Shown here: positions 1-12,400 of the stretch, one piece after another
How the letters are laid out: each line of letters begins with the position of its first letter
How positions within the stretch are numbered: the first letter of the stretch is position 1
Assembly: GCA_037179385.1 (NCBI GenBank)
Contig: CM074188.1
Coordinates: forward strand, 26,305,318-26,369,317
DNA length: 64,000 bases
Direction of reading: 5' to 3'
From: Holothuria scabra
Lineage: Eukaryota; Echinodermata; Holothuroidea; Aspidochirotida; Holothuriidae
The notes under the pieces: model-generated
Seen by the model: only the letters and a program-made list of their open reading frames with translations
Database searches by the model: none
What the model was told of the DNA's origin: nothing
Program-made: the position numbers and the translations under genes

Positions 1-654
1 AATGTCTGGTGACGTCCATGTAATTGCTCTTCATCCTACAAGCTAGTACCGGGCAGGTTATAGACTGATACTCTGTGTTTAACCATGCATGGATGGAGCT
101 AATAACAATAGCTTACCGTTGTCTAGACATAATAACCCTGCAAACCTGGACAAACGTGTGATGTTAGCCGTATTTTAAAAGGACTGGCTCGGAAAATTAA
201 TCTATTTAATCTGTTCGGAAAATTAATCTAATTAATCACTGGGGATGGGGGTGACAACGGGCCCATTATAACATTGTCTTAGGCCTACATATATAGAAGG
301 CAGCTTCAGGATCTTGTGGGTCATGTGTTAACTTATGTAACATTACATGACGTCATGATAATCTTGTTATTAACATAAATTTTAATATTTTGTATGTAAT
401 ACATACACCTTGACCTGGAAATATACTATAACTGAAGAGTTTTGGGTAAATTTCGAGCTTTGCCCCTTTGCTTTTTACACAGCATAAACGGTACTGAGAG
501 TATTTTGATTATATAAATTGAGTTTTTCATACCCACCATGAAGCAATAAACTGAGATTTTGTCTGGATGAGGATGAATTTCAGGCAATTGTGGGAGGGAC
601 TTCAGTAAGAAGGTTTGGAGAATTGGTACTGTCTGGGGTGAGAGAACTGGACCT
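1..654. other. No gene recognised
   Basis: AT-rich sequence with an imperfect local duplication of a CGGAAAATTAATCT segment near 190-230. The minus-strand frame at 426-668 (80 residues) resembles nothing I know. Confidence 0.5.
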
Positions 655-658
655 TTAA

Positions 659-888
659 AGGGGAACAAAAGGCAAGGTACAAGTTAATCTAACCTAAAAG
701 GCCACATCAAACCATTTCCAATGATAAACTTGACGATTTTTGAACCATTTGCATTGTCTTCTATCCTGTTCGAACTTGCCGCACTTACAACACATACAAC
801 ACTGTACAATAGCATACATGCAAGTTGCCATTGATATGCTAATTTCACTGACCTCCGTGACCTGTGACGTACCATGCGCCCAACTCAC
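659..888. repeat. Left terminal inverted repeat of the Kolobok-like element
   Basis: This is the reverse complement of 1899-2127 with a few mismatches (for example TATGCTAATTTC against TAGGCTAATTC). The outer tip AGGGGAACAAAAGG follows the TTAA at 655-658. Confidence 0.85.
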
Positions 889-1470
889 TTCTCCAACACT
901 TCCACACACACGCAACAGTAGCAGGTAGTACAATACAAATGTACCTACCATAACGGCGATATATTCAAGAACGTCAACGTTCCTAAGTGGAGGAGTCATG
1001 AGTGTTACTGTGACGAATTATTTTATTCTTAATTGGCTTACCTTTAGAGAATAACCATTTTCAAAATACAAATACATTTGTTTGAAATTTCGAAAAACGT
1101 TTATGTGCCTAGCATACTTGTTGAATTTGTGAACTGACTTTTTTCTGCTCATCGAATTTATCCAAGTCGTTCGGTGTGTGTGTACTAACGTTACACTGTT
1201 TGTGCACACATTCGTTGCATGTAGTAACGTTAGGCCTAACGTTAGTTATTCAATCCTCCTAGGGCTGTACAATCCGAAGCAGAATGTTGACTAGGAATTT
1301 GTCGATAACTTGGCATTGTATTCGATATCGCAAAAGGAGTTTGTATTGCATACTGCATAGACCTTAGATAGGTATCGGTAAAACTAACGTTAGGCTACGC
1401 CTATACTGGTAGTAGTTATGCGAGAAATTTACGATGGCGATACGTCGCTAACTTTTTACAGATTACTCAC

Positions 1471-1821
1471 CTTTCTTGCAATACTGGCAGCTGTTCTGTT
1501 CACACTAGATTCTCGTACTTTGAGGGCCGGCCGATGGATAAAAATGCTGGGTACAGCGTCTGGTTTCAGAATTTTTCGGGGTTTTGTTCCCATTACTTTA
1601 CTCCGTATATCTTCCACGAAACAGTCTTCGGTAAAGTGGTCCTCACATACCACATTGAACCGACTACTCTTGAACGTTTTGAAGTCAAATTTCTTCACGG
1701 ATATTGCGTTCAGCCATTTTTTGCAAAGTTCAGGATGGGTCTCGGGATTTGGAATCTGGAAGAAACTCTTTTTGTCCCTTCCAGTATGGTTTGAACATCC
1801 GAAAGCTTGGCAATAAGGCAT
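1471..1821 (-). CDS. THAP-type zinc-finger exon inside the Kolobok-like element
   Basis: The minus-strand frame begins at an ATG (1819-1821) and encodes 117 residues up to a consensus donor, AAG|GTGAGT, read on the minus strand at 1471/1470 (phase 0). It has the complete C2CH THAP signature: C4, C9, C59 and H62, the invariant Pro26 and Trp36, and the closing AVPSIF box at residues 89-94. THAP domains bind DNA sequence-specifically and sit at the N-terminus of several transposases. No downstream catalytic exon was found toward lower coordinates before the element ends at 659, so the gene appears truncated. It could also be an independent non-transposase protein carried by the element. Confidence 0.82.
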
Positions 1822-1898
1822 CTTAGCTGGTCCCGAAAAAGTTCTTTTCCAATACCTTCAACGTGCAGTATCACAATACAACGATGTCAACAAGAAAT

Positions 1899-2127
1899 GT
1901 GAGTTGGGCGCATGGTACGTCACAGGTCACGGAGGTCAGTGAATTAGCCTATCAATGGCAACTTGCATGTATGCTGTTGTACAGTGTTGTATGTGTTGTA
2001 AGTGCGGCAAGTTCGAACAGGATAGAAGACAATGCAAATGGTTCAAAAATCGTCAAGTTTATCATTGGAAATGGTTTGATGTGGCCTTTTAGGTTAGATT
2101 AACTTGTACCTTGCCTTTTGTTCCCCT
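1899..2127. repeat. Right terminal inverted repeat of the Kolobok-like element
   Basis: Matches the left arm in reverse orientation and ends CCTTTTGTTCCCCT directly before TTAA (2128-2131). Confidence 0.85.
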
Positions 2128-2131
2128 TTAA

Positions 2132-3554
2132 GGGGTTGATGGGTAAAGAGCATCTACTGATTTCTGGTGAAGGCTTGAGCACTGTTTTGTTACGGTTTGA
2201 CCGTTACTCGGCTTATACAGGGAAGCAATAAGAAGCTAGGCCAGAGGCTGATACTCGTGTGTTCGGTTCTCTGCCCAAAACATGTAATTCTGCACCGAGG
2301 TCCAAACAAATGGCTTTATGGCTGCTTGACGCTTGACGACAGAGTTGATGAGATGCCCTTACAATTTCGTTTAAATGAAATGTAGAGTGTAATTCGTCTA
2401 CATTCTGCCTGCAATCTGCAAGATCGCTGAACCCACAAAACTAAAAAACTGTTCTTGTGCATGCTCTATGAGTGCCAACCAGTTACGTAACCGTAAATGA
2501 GCCTATAGGTGATTCCGAACAGCCGATGAAGTTGGCCATAAGTAAGGTTCATGATCCTTAAATCGTCTTCATTTAATTACCTACATACCTAAACTCCCAT
2601 GTTCAGTGTAATTGCGGGAATCAACAGGTACTTAAGTTTAAAATCATCGATGATACAGGTAAGAAAAGAATTTGAAAGATTAAAGGTGATGGACCCCAGC
2701 AATGTTCAACGAAATCAGACCATCACTTTGCTGTTCGGATTCGTGTAAACAACTCAATCCTTACCTGCAGCATTCCATTCCAATCCTAGCACAGATCTTA
2801 GAATAACTCACTTTCATACTAGGACATGTACCTAGCTATTATTATTACTAAGTAGTAAAAACTGTCTTAGGTAAATAGAATGTCATCAGTCTATAATTCA
2901 GAGTAGATTCAGACAAACCTTCATGTAATTTCAGTAATGTATATATGTAAATAAATCTAATGTAAGTCAAGTTGTGGAAGAATCAAATAAATGAAATGAA
3001 AGGACATCATTAATCTACTTAGCAGTTTTAAGTCGGCGGGTAAACAAAAGTATGTCTATTTCTAAATGTCAACTACGCCCCCTTCTCTCCCTTGTCGGTT
3101 CAATTTCTTAAAATCGATCAGGGAGTTTCTAGTAACTCCCTGCATTGATAGGAACAAAACATTTCTGGAAGTAACTCAAATTGATACCAGTGTATACACC
3201 TGTTAAATTTTATTAACATTGCTGTCAATTAAAACTTCAAATTTGAGATGGTATCGAGAGATTTTAATGCCTTAAACTCACCGTAAGGAGTTAAAATAAA
3301 TCAAATGGTCAATTTATCAATTTTAAAATCTGGTAAACAGAAACTTTTGGTGACAGCGGTTTCCAAAAGAAGTTTTAAATCTGGAATGATTTTGATCTAC
3401 GTTCTTAAACACACATACTCTAACCTTTTATTTCATCTAGTTTTATCGAAAGTAGTCTAATGCTACATCTTTCAAATGGATTTAAAATAAACCTGTGGAG
3501 TGTGTTTACTGCAAAGCTGATGCCACTGTCTCTGATCTGCGTGTGTATTTTAGC
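2132..3554. other. No gene; dispersed-repeat sequence
   Basis: The part at about 2505-2670 is related to 6663-6830: both carry a CCGAACA start, GTCTTCATTT, then AGGTACTTAAGT and ATGATAC in order. At 2940-3000 an A-rich ending with AAATAAATGAAATGAAAGG resembles the 3' tail of a LINE. The short stretch at 3489-3525 recurs inverted near 51170-51205, beside a related MITE. Confidence 0.45.
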
Positions 3555-3558
3555 TTAA

Positions 3559-3817
3559 CCCTTTACCGTTGTGCTCCGATCGGGGCATATTTGAGCGCCT
3601 CAGGAGTGGGCGGAAAAGCGGACGTAGCCCGCCCAGCATCGGCTTCCGTAGGCCATTGACCCCGTGACCTTAAACTATTGTCTCTCTCGCTGTTGTGGCC
3701 GAATTTTCGGGTAGCTACTCGCAGTTTCGAGCTCAGCGTGAAACATTAAAGATCGGTGACAGCCGAGCTCTCCGCATCCGCGCAAATATGCCCCGATCGG
3801 AGCACAACAGTAAAGGG
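3559..3817. mobile_element. piggyBac-like MITE with TTAA target duplication
   Basis: This 259-bp element is flanked by TTAA (3555-3558 and 3818-3821). The inverted ends begin CCCTTTACCGTTGTGCTCC and continue through a CCGATCGGGGCATATTTG segment, giving about 35 bp with one mismatch. CCC ends plus TTAA are typical of piggyBac-type elements. There is no coding capacity. Related copies lie at 51017-51215 and 51219-51882. Confidence 0.75.
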
Positions 3818-3854
3818 TTAAAGATTAAAGATGTAAGGCTGACCGACCGACTGA

Positions 3855-5049
3855 CAGTGGCGTAGCCAGTATGGGATTTTTTTTGGGGGGGGGGGCTAGG
3901 TAAGAAGTGGAACAAGTGGAGGGGGGCTTGTACCTCTGAGGGTCAAGCACGGCAAGACTCTCTAAGCGGAGCGCCACCATCAGTTGGCGCGGAGCGTACA
4001 AGAAAATATGGGCTTTTAGACCCCTCCAGATAGCCGGAAACAGCACTTTCCACGTGTTTTAAGCTGGATGTACTTAGCCTTGAAATTCGAATCTCATGTC
4101 TACGACTTCTCAGTTAACGAGAATAAAAAATCAATCTATGAAAAATGGTAATACAAACACTTTTTAGGGACCCCAAAACTGGGCACTTCTGATCTGTGGA
4201 TTTCAGCTTACTTAAGGCAGTACCTTACCCTTTAACAGGAAAACCAAAAGTAGTTGTGTCCCCCTCTGAGAAACTTTCTTTGCGTTAGATTTCCTAGCTG
4301 CAAAATGGTGCTATGCTTGGCAAAACTGTGAACTGATTATAGGCCTAAGTTTTAGGATTTTCCCTTTTTGGGGAGCATGAAAATTTTTTAGTTTTTGTAG
4401 AGATTTTACAAGGGACATACATACTTCCAAAGAAACAATGTGCAAAATGGTGCAGTATTTGTTCATCATTACATTACGTAGTCAAAATTAAAATACTACG
4501 AATATATCTCTCAAAATAATTGAACCGCAAAGCAGAAGTATGGATCATGTGGGAAACACATGAAATCAGGACCTTGTGGACATTTTACAAATCCCCCGAA
4601 TACCAGTGCCAACTAGTAAAAAGAGGACTTGTCGAAAAAAATCGTCCTACAGTGGCACTTGTCATGGGCAGGAGTGAGGCACGATATAGGCCTACTTGGT
4701 AAGGATGGAAGGGAAGAGTTATCCGAAGGCAGTGCCTTACCCTTACCTGGTTACAGCATATTTTGTGTATGATAAGTGGTCTCCAGTAAGAGTGGTCTCC
4801 AGTGTACCGTTGCCTTATTTTCAGTAAATCAATCAGTCATCCGAAAGGCAGAAAGGGTCTTAACCTAAAAAGTCACATTAAAGTTTGTCGTCGAGACTTT
4901 CGTTTCATCTTCGAATTGAAATGCAATAAATGACAGTTTGAAAATTTTATTTTTTTAATTACTTTATCAGGACGCAGAAAATCTGGGGAGAGGGGGAAGC
5001 TGAAGAAAATCTGGGGGCCCAGGCTCCCCACCCCGTGGCTGCGCCACTG
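3855..5049. mobile_element. hAT-like non-autonomous element, copy 1
   Basis: The left end reads CAGTGGCGTAGCCA and the reverse complement of the right end reads CAGTGGCGCAGCCA. The flanking 8-mers are CCGACTGA and CCGACCGA, a likely 8-bp target duplication with one mismatch, which is the hAT length. A run of G after T lies near the left end. The 3945-4085 segment (CATCAGTTGGCGCGGAGCG) is shared at the same offset with the element at 14241-15673. No transposase frame is visible. The flank itself is a short GACC repeat, which weakens the duplication evidence. Confidence 0.55.
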
Positions 5050-5185
5050 CCGACCGACCGAATGAATGAATGAATGAATGAATGAATGAATGAATGAATG
5101 AATGAATAAATGAATGAATGGATGAATGAATAAATGAATCAATGAATAAATGAATCAATGAATAAATGAATGAATGAATGACTAA
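5050..5185. repeat. (GAAT)n microsatellite
   Basis: GACC-type repeats pass into more than 25 GAAT/TGAA units with a few AATAAATGAATC variants. The apparent minus-strand frames of repeated IHSF are the microsatellite itself. Confidence 0.95.
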
Positions 5186-7526
5186 CCGATTGACTGATTG
5201 ACTGAATGACTGACTAACTACCCTAAGAAGTTAGTACATGAAACAGTCACCGTGCTATTTTAAACAACAGTATTTTATAGATCTTTGTCAAATAAATGGA
5301 GTCAGATCGACCCGTTTCTGCTACATGCGACAAACAAGAAGAACCGTTACATGGACAATGTGTTCTGTTTCCCAATGATGCAGGTACTGTAATCTATTTC
5401 AAAACCGGTGTTTCAAAAAGGCGGTGGGTCAAACAAGAAAATTATAACCAAACCCCTTAACTAATTCTTTTTTGTCTTTTGGTGCTTCGGGGTAATGCAG
5501 ATATTGTCAGCTAGCAATCGAAATGGTTATGTAATACATGCTAACATAATTCTGCGTGGTACAAAACGTGACTTAATCAGTTAATGTGGAAAACTCATAA
5601 AGTTGCTTTCACTCTGCTAGGGAAATGTTACCGAATGCGCGAAATTAAATGTTTAATGGCTATAAGAACACATGTATTTATGAACCGCGGTTTGGCCCTA
5701 TTTGTCGAAATATTTTCTTACACAGTTATAAATATCTGAAGAATTAAAGAACAAATTAAACGGAGGGAAAAGGGGTGGAAAGGAAAGGAAAGGGGATGGA
5801 AATATTCCAACCTAGTTGGCAAAATCTTTATATGTCTTTCCATTTTATTCTTTAAGTTTACAGATGCATTAAGAGGGCATGCAGACGGTCTTTCATTACA
5901 GTTGACATGGAATAGAAGGCAGTGCCAGGGTTTTCGGTCAGAGGGGGCGCGAATGGTCTGCAGGGGCGCTTTGAAGCAGGTACACACACTGATTTCAACA
6001 CGACTTAAGTCAAGGCTGTCCAAATTCACATTAAACTTCAACTACTGCCACAAAGCAGCCTTCTCATTTTTCCTCACCGAGTTTCATATAATTGAAACTT
6101 CATAAGCCTTTAATCCTTTCCTTTCACAAACTAGTATAAAATCGGCTATTCGATTTTTATTTTGACAGGTCTTTATTATCTAATCCCTAATCCATCTACT
6201 ACACCAGAACCAAAGACAAGAAATATTACAGAGGCACAAAATTTCGGATCTCATACTCTGTGAAATATACATATCTGGGATCCACAATAAATATAAATAC
6301 GTAACAGAGAACATCAATTTATATAAATACAATGCAATTTTACTTTATACAAGTGAACCCTTTGAAACACCTGATAATATTGAATTCTAAGAATTGGCGA
6401 AGAAGACAGTTCTGTTGATTGCCTCTCCCGTCCTCTATATACCCTCTTCTTGAAAATGAGCGCCACCTTCATTGCATGTGATTGTTTAGCCTTTGAATCC
6501 ACGTAAGTATGGAAAGAAACATTTTCGATCCACTATGATGAAGGTATGGTGCATTATCGGAAAACCTCTCTCCTAGTTCGGCCACAATTTTTTTTTACCA
6601 TGAGAATGGTCGTTACAATTGAAAAGAATAAAGCAGAAACTGTTCAAATGACTGTTTCTATGAATCCGAACAAAGGCTGCCATTAGAGGGATCCTCCAGC
6701 TTTAAATAGTCTTCATTTTCTTGTCTTACATTTAACGATAAACCCTCATTTTCAGTGAAATTGAAAAAATCTAGAGGTACTTAAGTGAAAAATTATTTAT
6801 GATACATTTCGATTAAGGACTGCAAGTGAAGTTGACCTACCCCGCTTACGGCCTTCTTAATCAGACCTGTAATGTAAAATCCAGAAAAGGCAAGAACTAG
6901 ATTTGTATTCCTCAACAGGTATACCAGAATCATTAAGCAACGTCTAGAACTTTCTTACATTTTTTGGAGGGATGTGGAATGTTCTATATTTCATATACAT
7001 AGAATTTCATGTTGGTAACTTCTGGGCCCTTCAGGAGTTTTCTGGAATGTTCTTTTAGAAGTGAGACGTCAATTGTTCTCGAACCTTCTTTAATATTCTT
7101 AATTTTTCATGATATATATTGATAGAGCCTCCCAGCCTCTGGGTCCGTTTAGTACAAGTTGTCAAAGAGAAACGTGTCTAAGCAGTGATTTGCTGAGTGT
7201 ATGATGTACCAGAGGATTTGAGGAGGCATTATTCTTTGTAAAAAGTCAACAAGTCAATTTTTAAGCTAAAGTCAAGAGTTGAAAGTCAAAGTCGAAGCTC
7301 AACGTTGAAGTTTGAAGTTTAAGGTCAAAGATGAAGTTTAAATTCAAGAAGGCTAAATTCTTACAACATAGCTTTACAGAACTGTTTCGTAAGGGCCAAT
7401 AATGTAGGTCCTCACTCCTCAGAAGCCTGAAGTAGAATGATGTCAATAACATTAAATACGTATGTGTCGCTGCTTTTGAACGTGTCCGTTTTAAAGCACG
7501 TGTTCGTTGTGAACAGGCAAGAACGG
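5186..7526. other. No gene; diverged repeat sequence
   Basis: No convincing frame was found. The 6663-6830 segment is a diverged second copy of 2505-2670. The stretch 7258-7350 is rich in AAGTC/AAGTTT iterations (a decayed simple repeat). Confidence 0.45.
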
Positions 7527-7625
7527 TGTACAGCGAGCTAAGATACATTACCTATTAGGATAATTACACAGTAGATGTTTTTTCTTGTGTCTACAAGAGG
7601 TTATTAGTTCGTTTCTTGTATTTAG
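7527..7625. repeat. Inverted repeat at the 3' side of PLE-1
   Basis: About 100 bp whose reverse complement matches 9025-9124 almost base for base (core ACATCTACTGTGTAATTAT, then CTAATAGGTAATGTATCTT). It begins at the stop codon of the endonuclease frame. Penelope elements are known to carry terminal repeats that can be inverted. Confidence 0.85.
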
Positions 7626-9076
7626 ACTTGCAAAGAAAGGTTTGAGTATAATGAAGAACTTTTCTTCCAGATACAAGTTTTAGAGGACGTGGAGTATGCT
7701 CGGGCTTCGTTCATGAGTTTCCATTTTACGGAGTGTTCTACATTTGATTCCTTTAGTTTCCAGATGTATTCACTGAGTGCAGTTGCGTTTCTTTTGTTTT
7801 TGTGTTTAAAGATAGATTTGTGGGCGGTGTGTCTTGTCTTGAATGTGTTCTCTGTTAGACCAATGTATGTTTCTGCGTTGTGGTTGTCGTGGCGTGTTAC
7901 AGTTGCTTGGTACACAATGTTGTTCGTAAGGCAGTTGCCTTCCAATGGGCACTCGCTTTGCTTTCTGCAATTGCAGTTGCTTCGCGTTGCTGGTTGTACT
8001 TCCTGTTTCGCCAGTATGTATTTGTTGTGCGCTGATATAATTTGGTCTATGTTTGCCATGCAGCTGTAACTCAGTTTCACCGTGTTTCTGTTGAGTAAAG
8101 TATGTAGTTTGTGCCCAGGTGGGAAGCAGCTGTCCAAGAGGTTAAAGAATTTCTTGCCAATGTTGGTTGTGACACTATCACTATACGGACGGGGGTTGAA
8201 CCATGTTATGTTCCTCTTTCGTCTCCGTTTCGGGGCTCTCTTGGAATGACTGGTGCTGGGGATTGGGTCTCGTACTTTAGGTTGTACCCATAGCCACTTC
8301 TTTGTAATGCTTCTTGGTATACGGGCGATGATGTGTTGAATGTGTTTTCGTCGGAGGAAATGTTGGATAGTCTCCTGTTGATGCTTTCTGGGATGTTCTT
8401 TATGATAAGTGGGGTGGTTGCTCTGTTTGTGCACATAGAGAGGTGTGTTGTTGGGTTTCATCTATGGCTTGTATGTGCTTGTGCTAAGATCAAGAGTAAG
8501 GTCTAAGAAGTTCACTATTTTTTGTTTGCTTCAATTTCTATTTTAAGCTTGTTTTTTGAGAATATCTTGCATATTTCTTTCTTTATTATTTCTGTTTGCC
8601 TTGGTGTTGCTTTGCAAACAACCGAAAAGTCGTCTCTGTATAGGCCGACATTCATGTTAATGTGCTGAAGTTGTGATAGGAGGTACAATCCTATTAGTTC
8701 AGCACCGTCGAAACTACCCATGGTGACATCGAATAAAGATTCGGTACGCTTGCACCATGGTGTTTCAACGTTGAACAGCATTGTGTGGAAGATAATATGC
8801 CTTTCGAATGCTGGTATGTCTGTGTAGTTTGAAGAGGTCGGCAGTAATTGAGGGGTAAAACTCACAAATATCAAAAGCAATAAACGATTGTTGGTGTTTG
8901 TCGTGAATTTCACCAAACCAGTCTATGACTTCACTTGTGTTCTTCCATTGGTTGTAACCTGTAGATTGTTTGATTTCTAAATTTATTCGTTCTAGTATTT
9001 GTTTGCTAATCTTCCTTAGCAACTCTAAATAAGAGAAACGAATTAATAAGCTCCTGTAGACACAGGAAAAAAACAT
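7622..9076 (-). pseudogene. Penelope-like retroelement (PLE-1), RT plus GIY-YIG endonuclease, broken
   Basis: Read on the minus strand from 9076 to 7622. The first frame (about 9076-8765) has FIAFDICEFYPSI, reverse transcriptase motif A. The next frame (8916-8515) has TMGSFDGAELIGLYLL and GLYRDDFSVV, motif C with YRDD. A third frame (8461-7622) starts inside the region reading [16 protein letters not shown] and continues through [12 protein letters not shown] and KLSYSCM to a GIY-YIG nuclease (NIVYQATV, then YIGLTENTFKTRHTAHK). This RT, linker, GIY-YIG order is diagnostic for Penelope-like elements. Frame changes near 8765-8830 and 8515, and a stop just before 8461 where a Tyr is usual, show it is dead. 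Reverse transcription and target cutting would have been its roles. Confidence 0.9.
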
Positions 9077-9124
9077 CTACTGTGTAATTATTCTAATAGG
9101 TAATGTATCTTGGCTCGCTGTACA
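9025..9124. repeat. Inverted repeat at the 5' side of PLE-1
   Basis: Partner of 7527-7625 in opposite orientation. It replaces the N-terminal part of the RT frame, so the copy is 5'-truncated and joined to an inverted second end. Confidence 0.85.
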
Positions 9125-9199
9125 ATACAGCTCCCTTCACAGGGTTGAGCACTTTACCATTGCCTGGTTGACATTATAAGTTAATTTTTACTATTACGG

Positions 9200-9370
<171 letters not shown>

Positions 9371-9397
9371 CGAACGTGGTAGGATCGACTGTAAATG

Positions 9398-9465
9398 TAG
9401 GTCGAAAAATTGGTAATGATTCAATCATGAATTCATGATCGAATCATTACCAATTTTTCGACCTA
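9398..9465. repeat. 68-bp near-perfect palindrome beside (TA)n
   Basis: Two 34-bp arms (9398-9431 and 9432-9465) are reverse complements with one mismatch. The outer tips are TAGGTCGAAAAATTGG and its complement, and the centre is TGAATTCA. A further (TA)n/TATG tract follows directly at 9463-9500. It could form a cruciform. Confidence 0.9.
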
Positions 9466-9485
9466 TATATATATATATATGTATG

Positions 9486-12400
9486 TATATGTATATATAT
9501 GTACATACTTCATTTCTATGCTTCGCAACGTTTTTCTTGGGATGCGAGGGTGAATTTAACATCAAATTCCGTGTTCTGCACCACAGACAGTTTCGATTTG
9601 CCCTATGTAATAAATGCTAGCCCTCCCACAGCTGTATAACTCCATCTTCATCCAGACACAGTCCTATTTTTAGTGTCTGAGGAACATTCAAGACCCTTAG
9701 GTGAAATCAAAACCCACATGGTGCATGCCGTGTTATATGAGCTACTCTGTATGTTTGGATTTGATGTCAATCAAAGAACCATACCAACTAGAAGGTTTTG
9801 ATGTAGCCTGGGAAAATTATAGTTGAGGTTACGAGTTATTGTCTTTCACGACACTACGTGTATTTTGTAAGCTTACATTCGCATCTAGTTTGGAAGCAAT
9901 GATCCAAGCAAACCTATGAAAAAAAAATGTTGATACTATAGAGCATGACGTTTTGAACAAACCTACCCACATCTCAAAGAAAACCGTTCCCATCAAAATA
10001 AAGGCGTGCAGAAAATTGAGACCGTTTGGCCATTTTGATTGTTTTCTGGACAAAAGACAGCTCTATCACATTATGCCAATTAAGGGCTCTGGCGGGATGT
10101 TTTGGTCTTTCAGGGGTGGAGGTCGCTCACCTGCCTATATGGACGTTTTGTATCTGCTTGGAAGAGAGTTGAATGATTGGCGGATTCAGTGTATTACGAG
10201 AATCCAACTCAAGGAAACGTCCACTGATATTTTTTCTTTCACATTACAGAACTGCACAATTCTCTGTTTTGCTTCTACTGGAATACTGGAACGTGTCAAA
10301 GAAATTATATTCACAATAAACGATTACCATAGACGTAGGAGGCGGGGAGGGATGAGGGCACGGGGGCAGGCTTCTTTTTTTTGTTTTTGTTTTTTTTTTT
10401 GATTATTTAAAATTCGGGAAGTAATTTATGAAAACTCATGAACACTCATTTGAGTTTTAAAGGTATCATGGTTTTAATAACACAAGTAACTGCTTAGCCA
10501 GAAATCCTAAAAAGGTATGCCTAAAATGGGGGAAAACATCATAGTCAAGGTCTCATAAAAATCCCACAAGAGTATAAAAATTCGCTAAATGTTCGGGCAG
10601 CTCAATAAGCTATTTCTGTTCCTGCGCTTATGTCATAATCTTGCATAATGCAAGATATATCCGAATTCTTCTAAACGTTTGCCCGAAAATAAAAACATGA
10701 TCGTTTTAAATTCATGGATTTTACAGAAAAAACGCGAAACGTTCTGCAGCTAAGCTTATGGCAAGAACCTAAGCCTACTTTCAAATTTTACTCAACACAA
10801 TTAACCTGAATTCTTTCAAATCTTTGACCCAAAATGCAATATTTAAAGTGGTTTTTTACTACATGAAATTTTATATAATTGCAAAGATTTGCGACACATG
10901 CGGGACATTTTGCAGTCTTTAAAAAAATTTGCCGGAATTGGTTAAATATTTGGGCAACTATTCATAAAGTGGTTCTGGTTATGTTTTCAATTGCCAGATG
11001 AGAAGGGCGGACAGGGTGTTCAGGAAAAAGCAGTGCTCAAATAGTTTGTCATCTATCCTGCGCGACACACGATTCGGGATACGGTAATTGGTTGTTTTTC
11101 AATTACACATAATTGTATACAGAAGTGTGAAAATATCTTTCCAAAAGTCTACCTGAAAAATTCATTTGAACCAACCTTGTATCGTGTAGTATTTAATATT
11201 TTCAAAGTAGATCGTCGAAAGTGGAATATTTACAGATACGACTTCAAGAAGAAACAAAGAAAATTTCAACAATGCAGTGGACATTGCAATCTGATCCATC
11301 CAAGGGAATCAAAAACGTTCAGCATGTTTACAATTCCGTTGTAAAGTTTTGCCTCGAAAAAGTACAAGCTAGACCATTCCATCTATTCTAGTAGTAGATT
11401 TTCCTCCTTTCATCTTCCTCTACGCTCGGCGTCAACTGGTGGTGGCACTTCGCTTAGTCTTTTGGTCACAAAGATTCCTCAACACAACAATGGAAGCTTG
11501 CAAGTCATTTTTCGTTTTGTGTATCTATATGAATTATTATTCTTTGATAGCTTACAACTCTTATGATAGAGGTAAACGTTCATTAAGTAGTTTCCACAGA
11601 GCACTTGCTTTTTTTTTCTTTTGACTGACTTTACTGCAAACAAAAGCTCAAATAGCAACTGATTAGATTCTACGTGCAACCCTGGAAAAGGCCATTTACG
11701 GTAGTATCTGAGGGGTTCCCAAATTCTCAAAATCGTCTGTACCTCCCGCCCCAACCGATGTGTGACATTCCGTCCAGATAATCTGGTTTTACTTTTACAT
11801 AAAAGCAATTCAGTTTTTAATGTTCTCTCAAGTTTATCCAAGACATCCAAATGCCAAGTATTAACTTACATTTTTGGATAAACAATGCTACCTATAATTA
11901 GGAAATGAAGTCAATTGTGCCCATGCCTCTACATCAGATTCAACAGGCTATGACGTTAAGAATATGGGCTGAGAGACCAGAGACGAAGCCGAGGGTCTCT
12001 GCCTGTATGCGTGACGTATAACCTGTTCGAATCTGTGTAGACAGGTGGACTCCATGATTTTATTCCCATTCGATAAACAGTTTATTTTCGAGAAGTTTAA
12101 AAGGGGATAAACGCTTTTTTTTTTTTTATAAATTTTCTATTGACCATCAACTGTTCTCCTATATTGACTGAAGTGCACGTCGGACATATGGACATTTACA
12201 TTGACATGGACATTGACAACGAGACTGTAAAGCGTAGCGAAGAAACGTGTTGAGTTTATATGTAAGCATATAATAACAGCATAGCGGCACACTACCTCCA
12301 TCGCTTGTAATGGATGCAGGCCTAGGCCTAGTTGTAACACAGTCGTGACTCATACTCACTAGTGCCGTCTGTTTTCGATTGGGTTATATTTTGGAATGCC

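Larger units (their letters stand above)
659..2127 (-). mobile_element. Kolobok-like DNA transposon with TTAA target duplication and a THAP exon
   Basis: The element is bounded by TTAA on both sides (655-658 and 2128-2131) and by inverted repeats of about 230 bp (659-888 and 1899-2127) starting AGGGGAACAAAAGGC. The arms differ at only a few positions. Between them, on the minus strand, is a THAP-domain exon (1471-1821). TTAA duplications plus a THAP-bearing transposase are known features of the Kolobok superfamily; piggyBac also uses TTAA but is not known to me with a THAP domain. At 1.47 kb it is too short for a full transposase, so it looks internally deleted. A minus-strand frame at 694-999 has a hydrophobic stretch (about residues 13-32) and a Cys cluster and runs into the left repeat; its meaning is unknown. 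Confidence 0.72.

Noticed and set aside
1418..1816. 132-residue + strand frame opposite the THAP exon
   Set aside because: Antisense shadow of the THAP frame, which has complete zinc-binding residues.
4873..5158. Frames with repeated IHSF near 5 kb (and at 21996-22193)
   Set aside because: Translation of GAAT microsatellites.
9953..10402. 149-residue + strand frame
   Set aside because: Ends in a poly-T driven Phe/Cys run and shows no known domain; likely chance.
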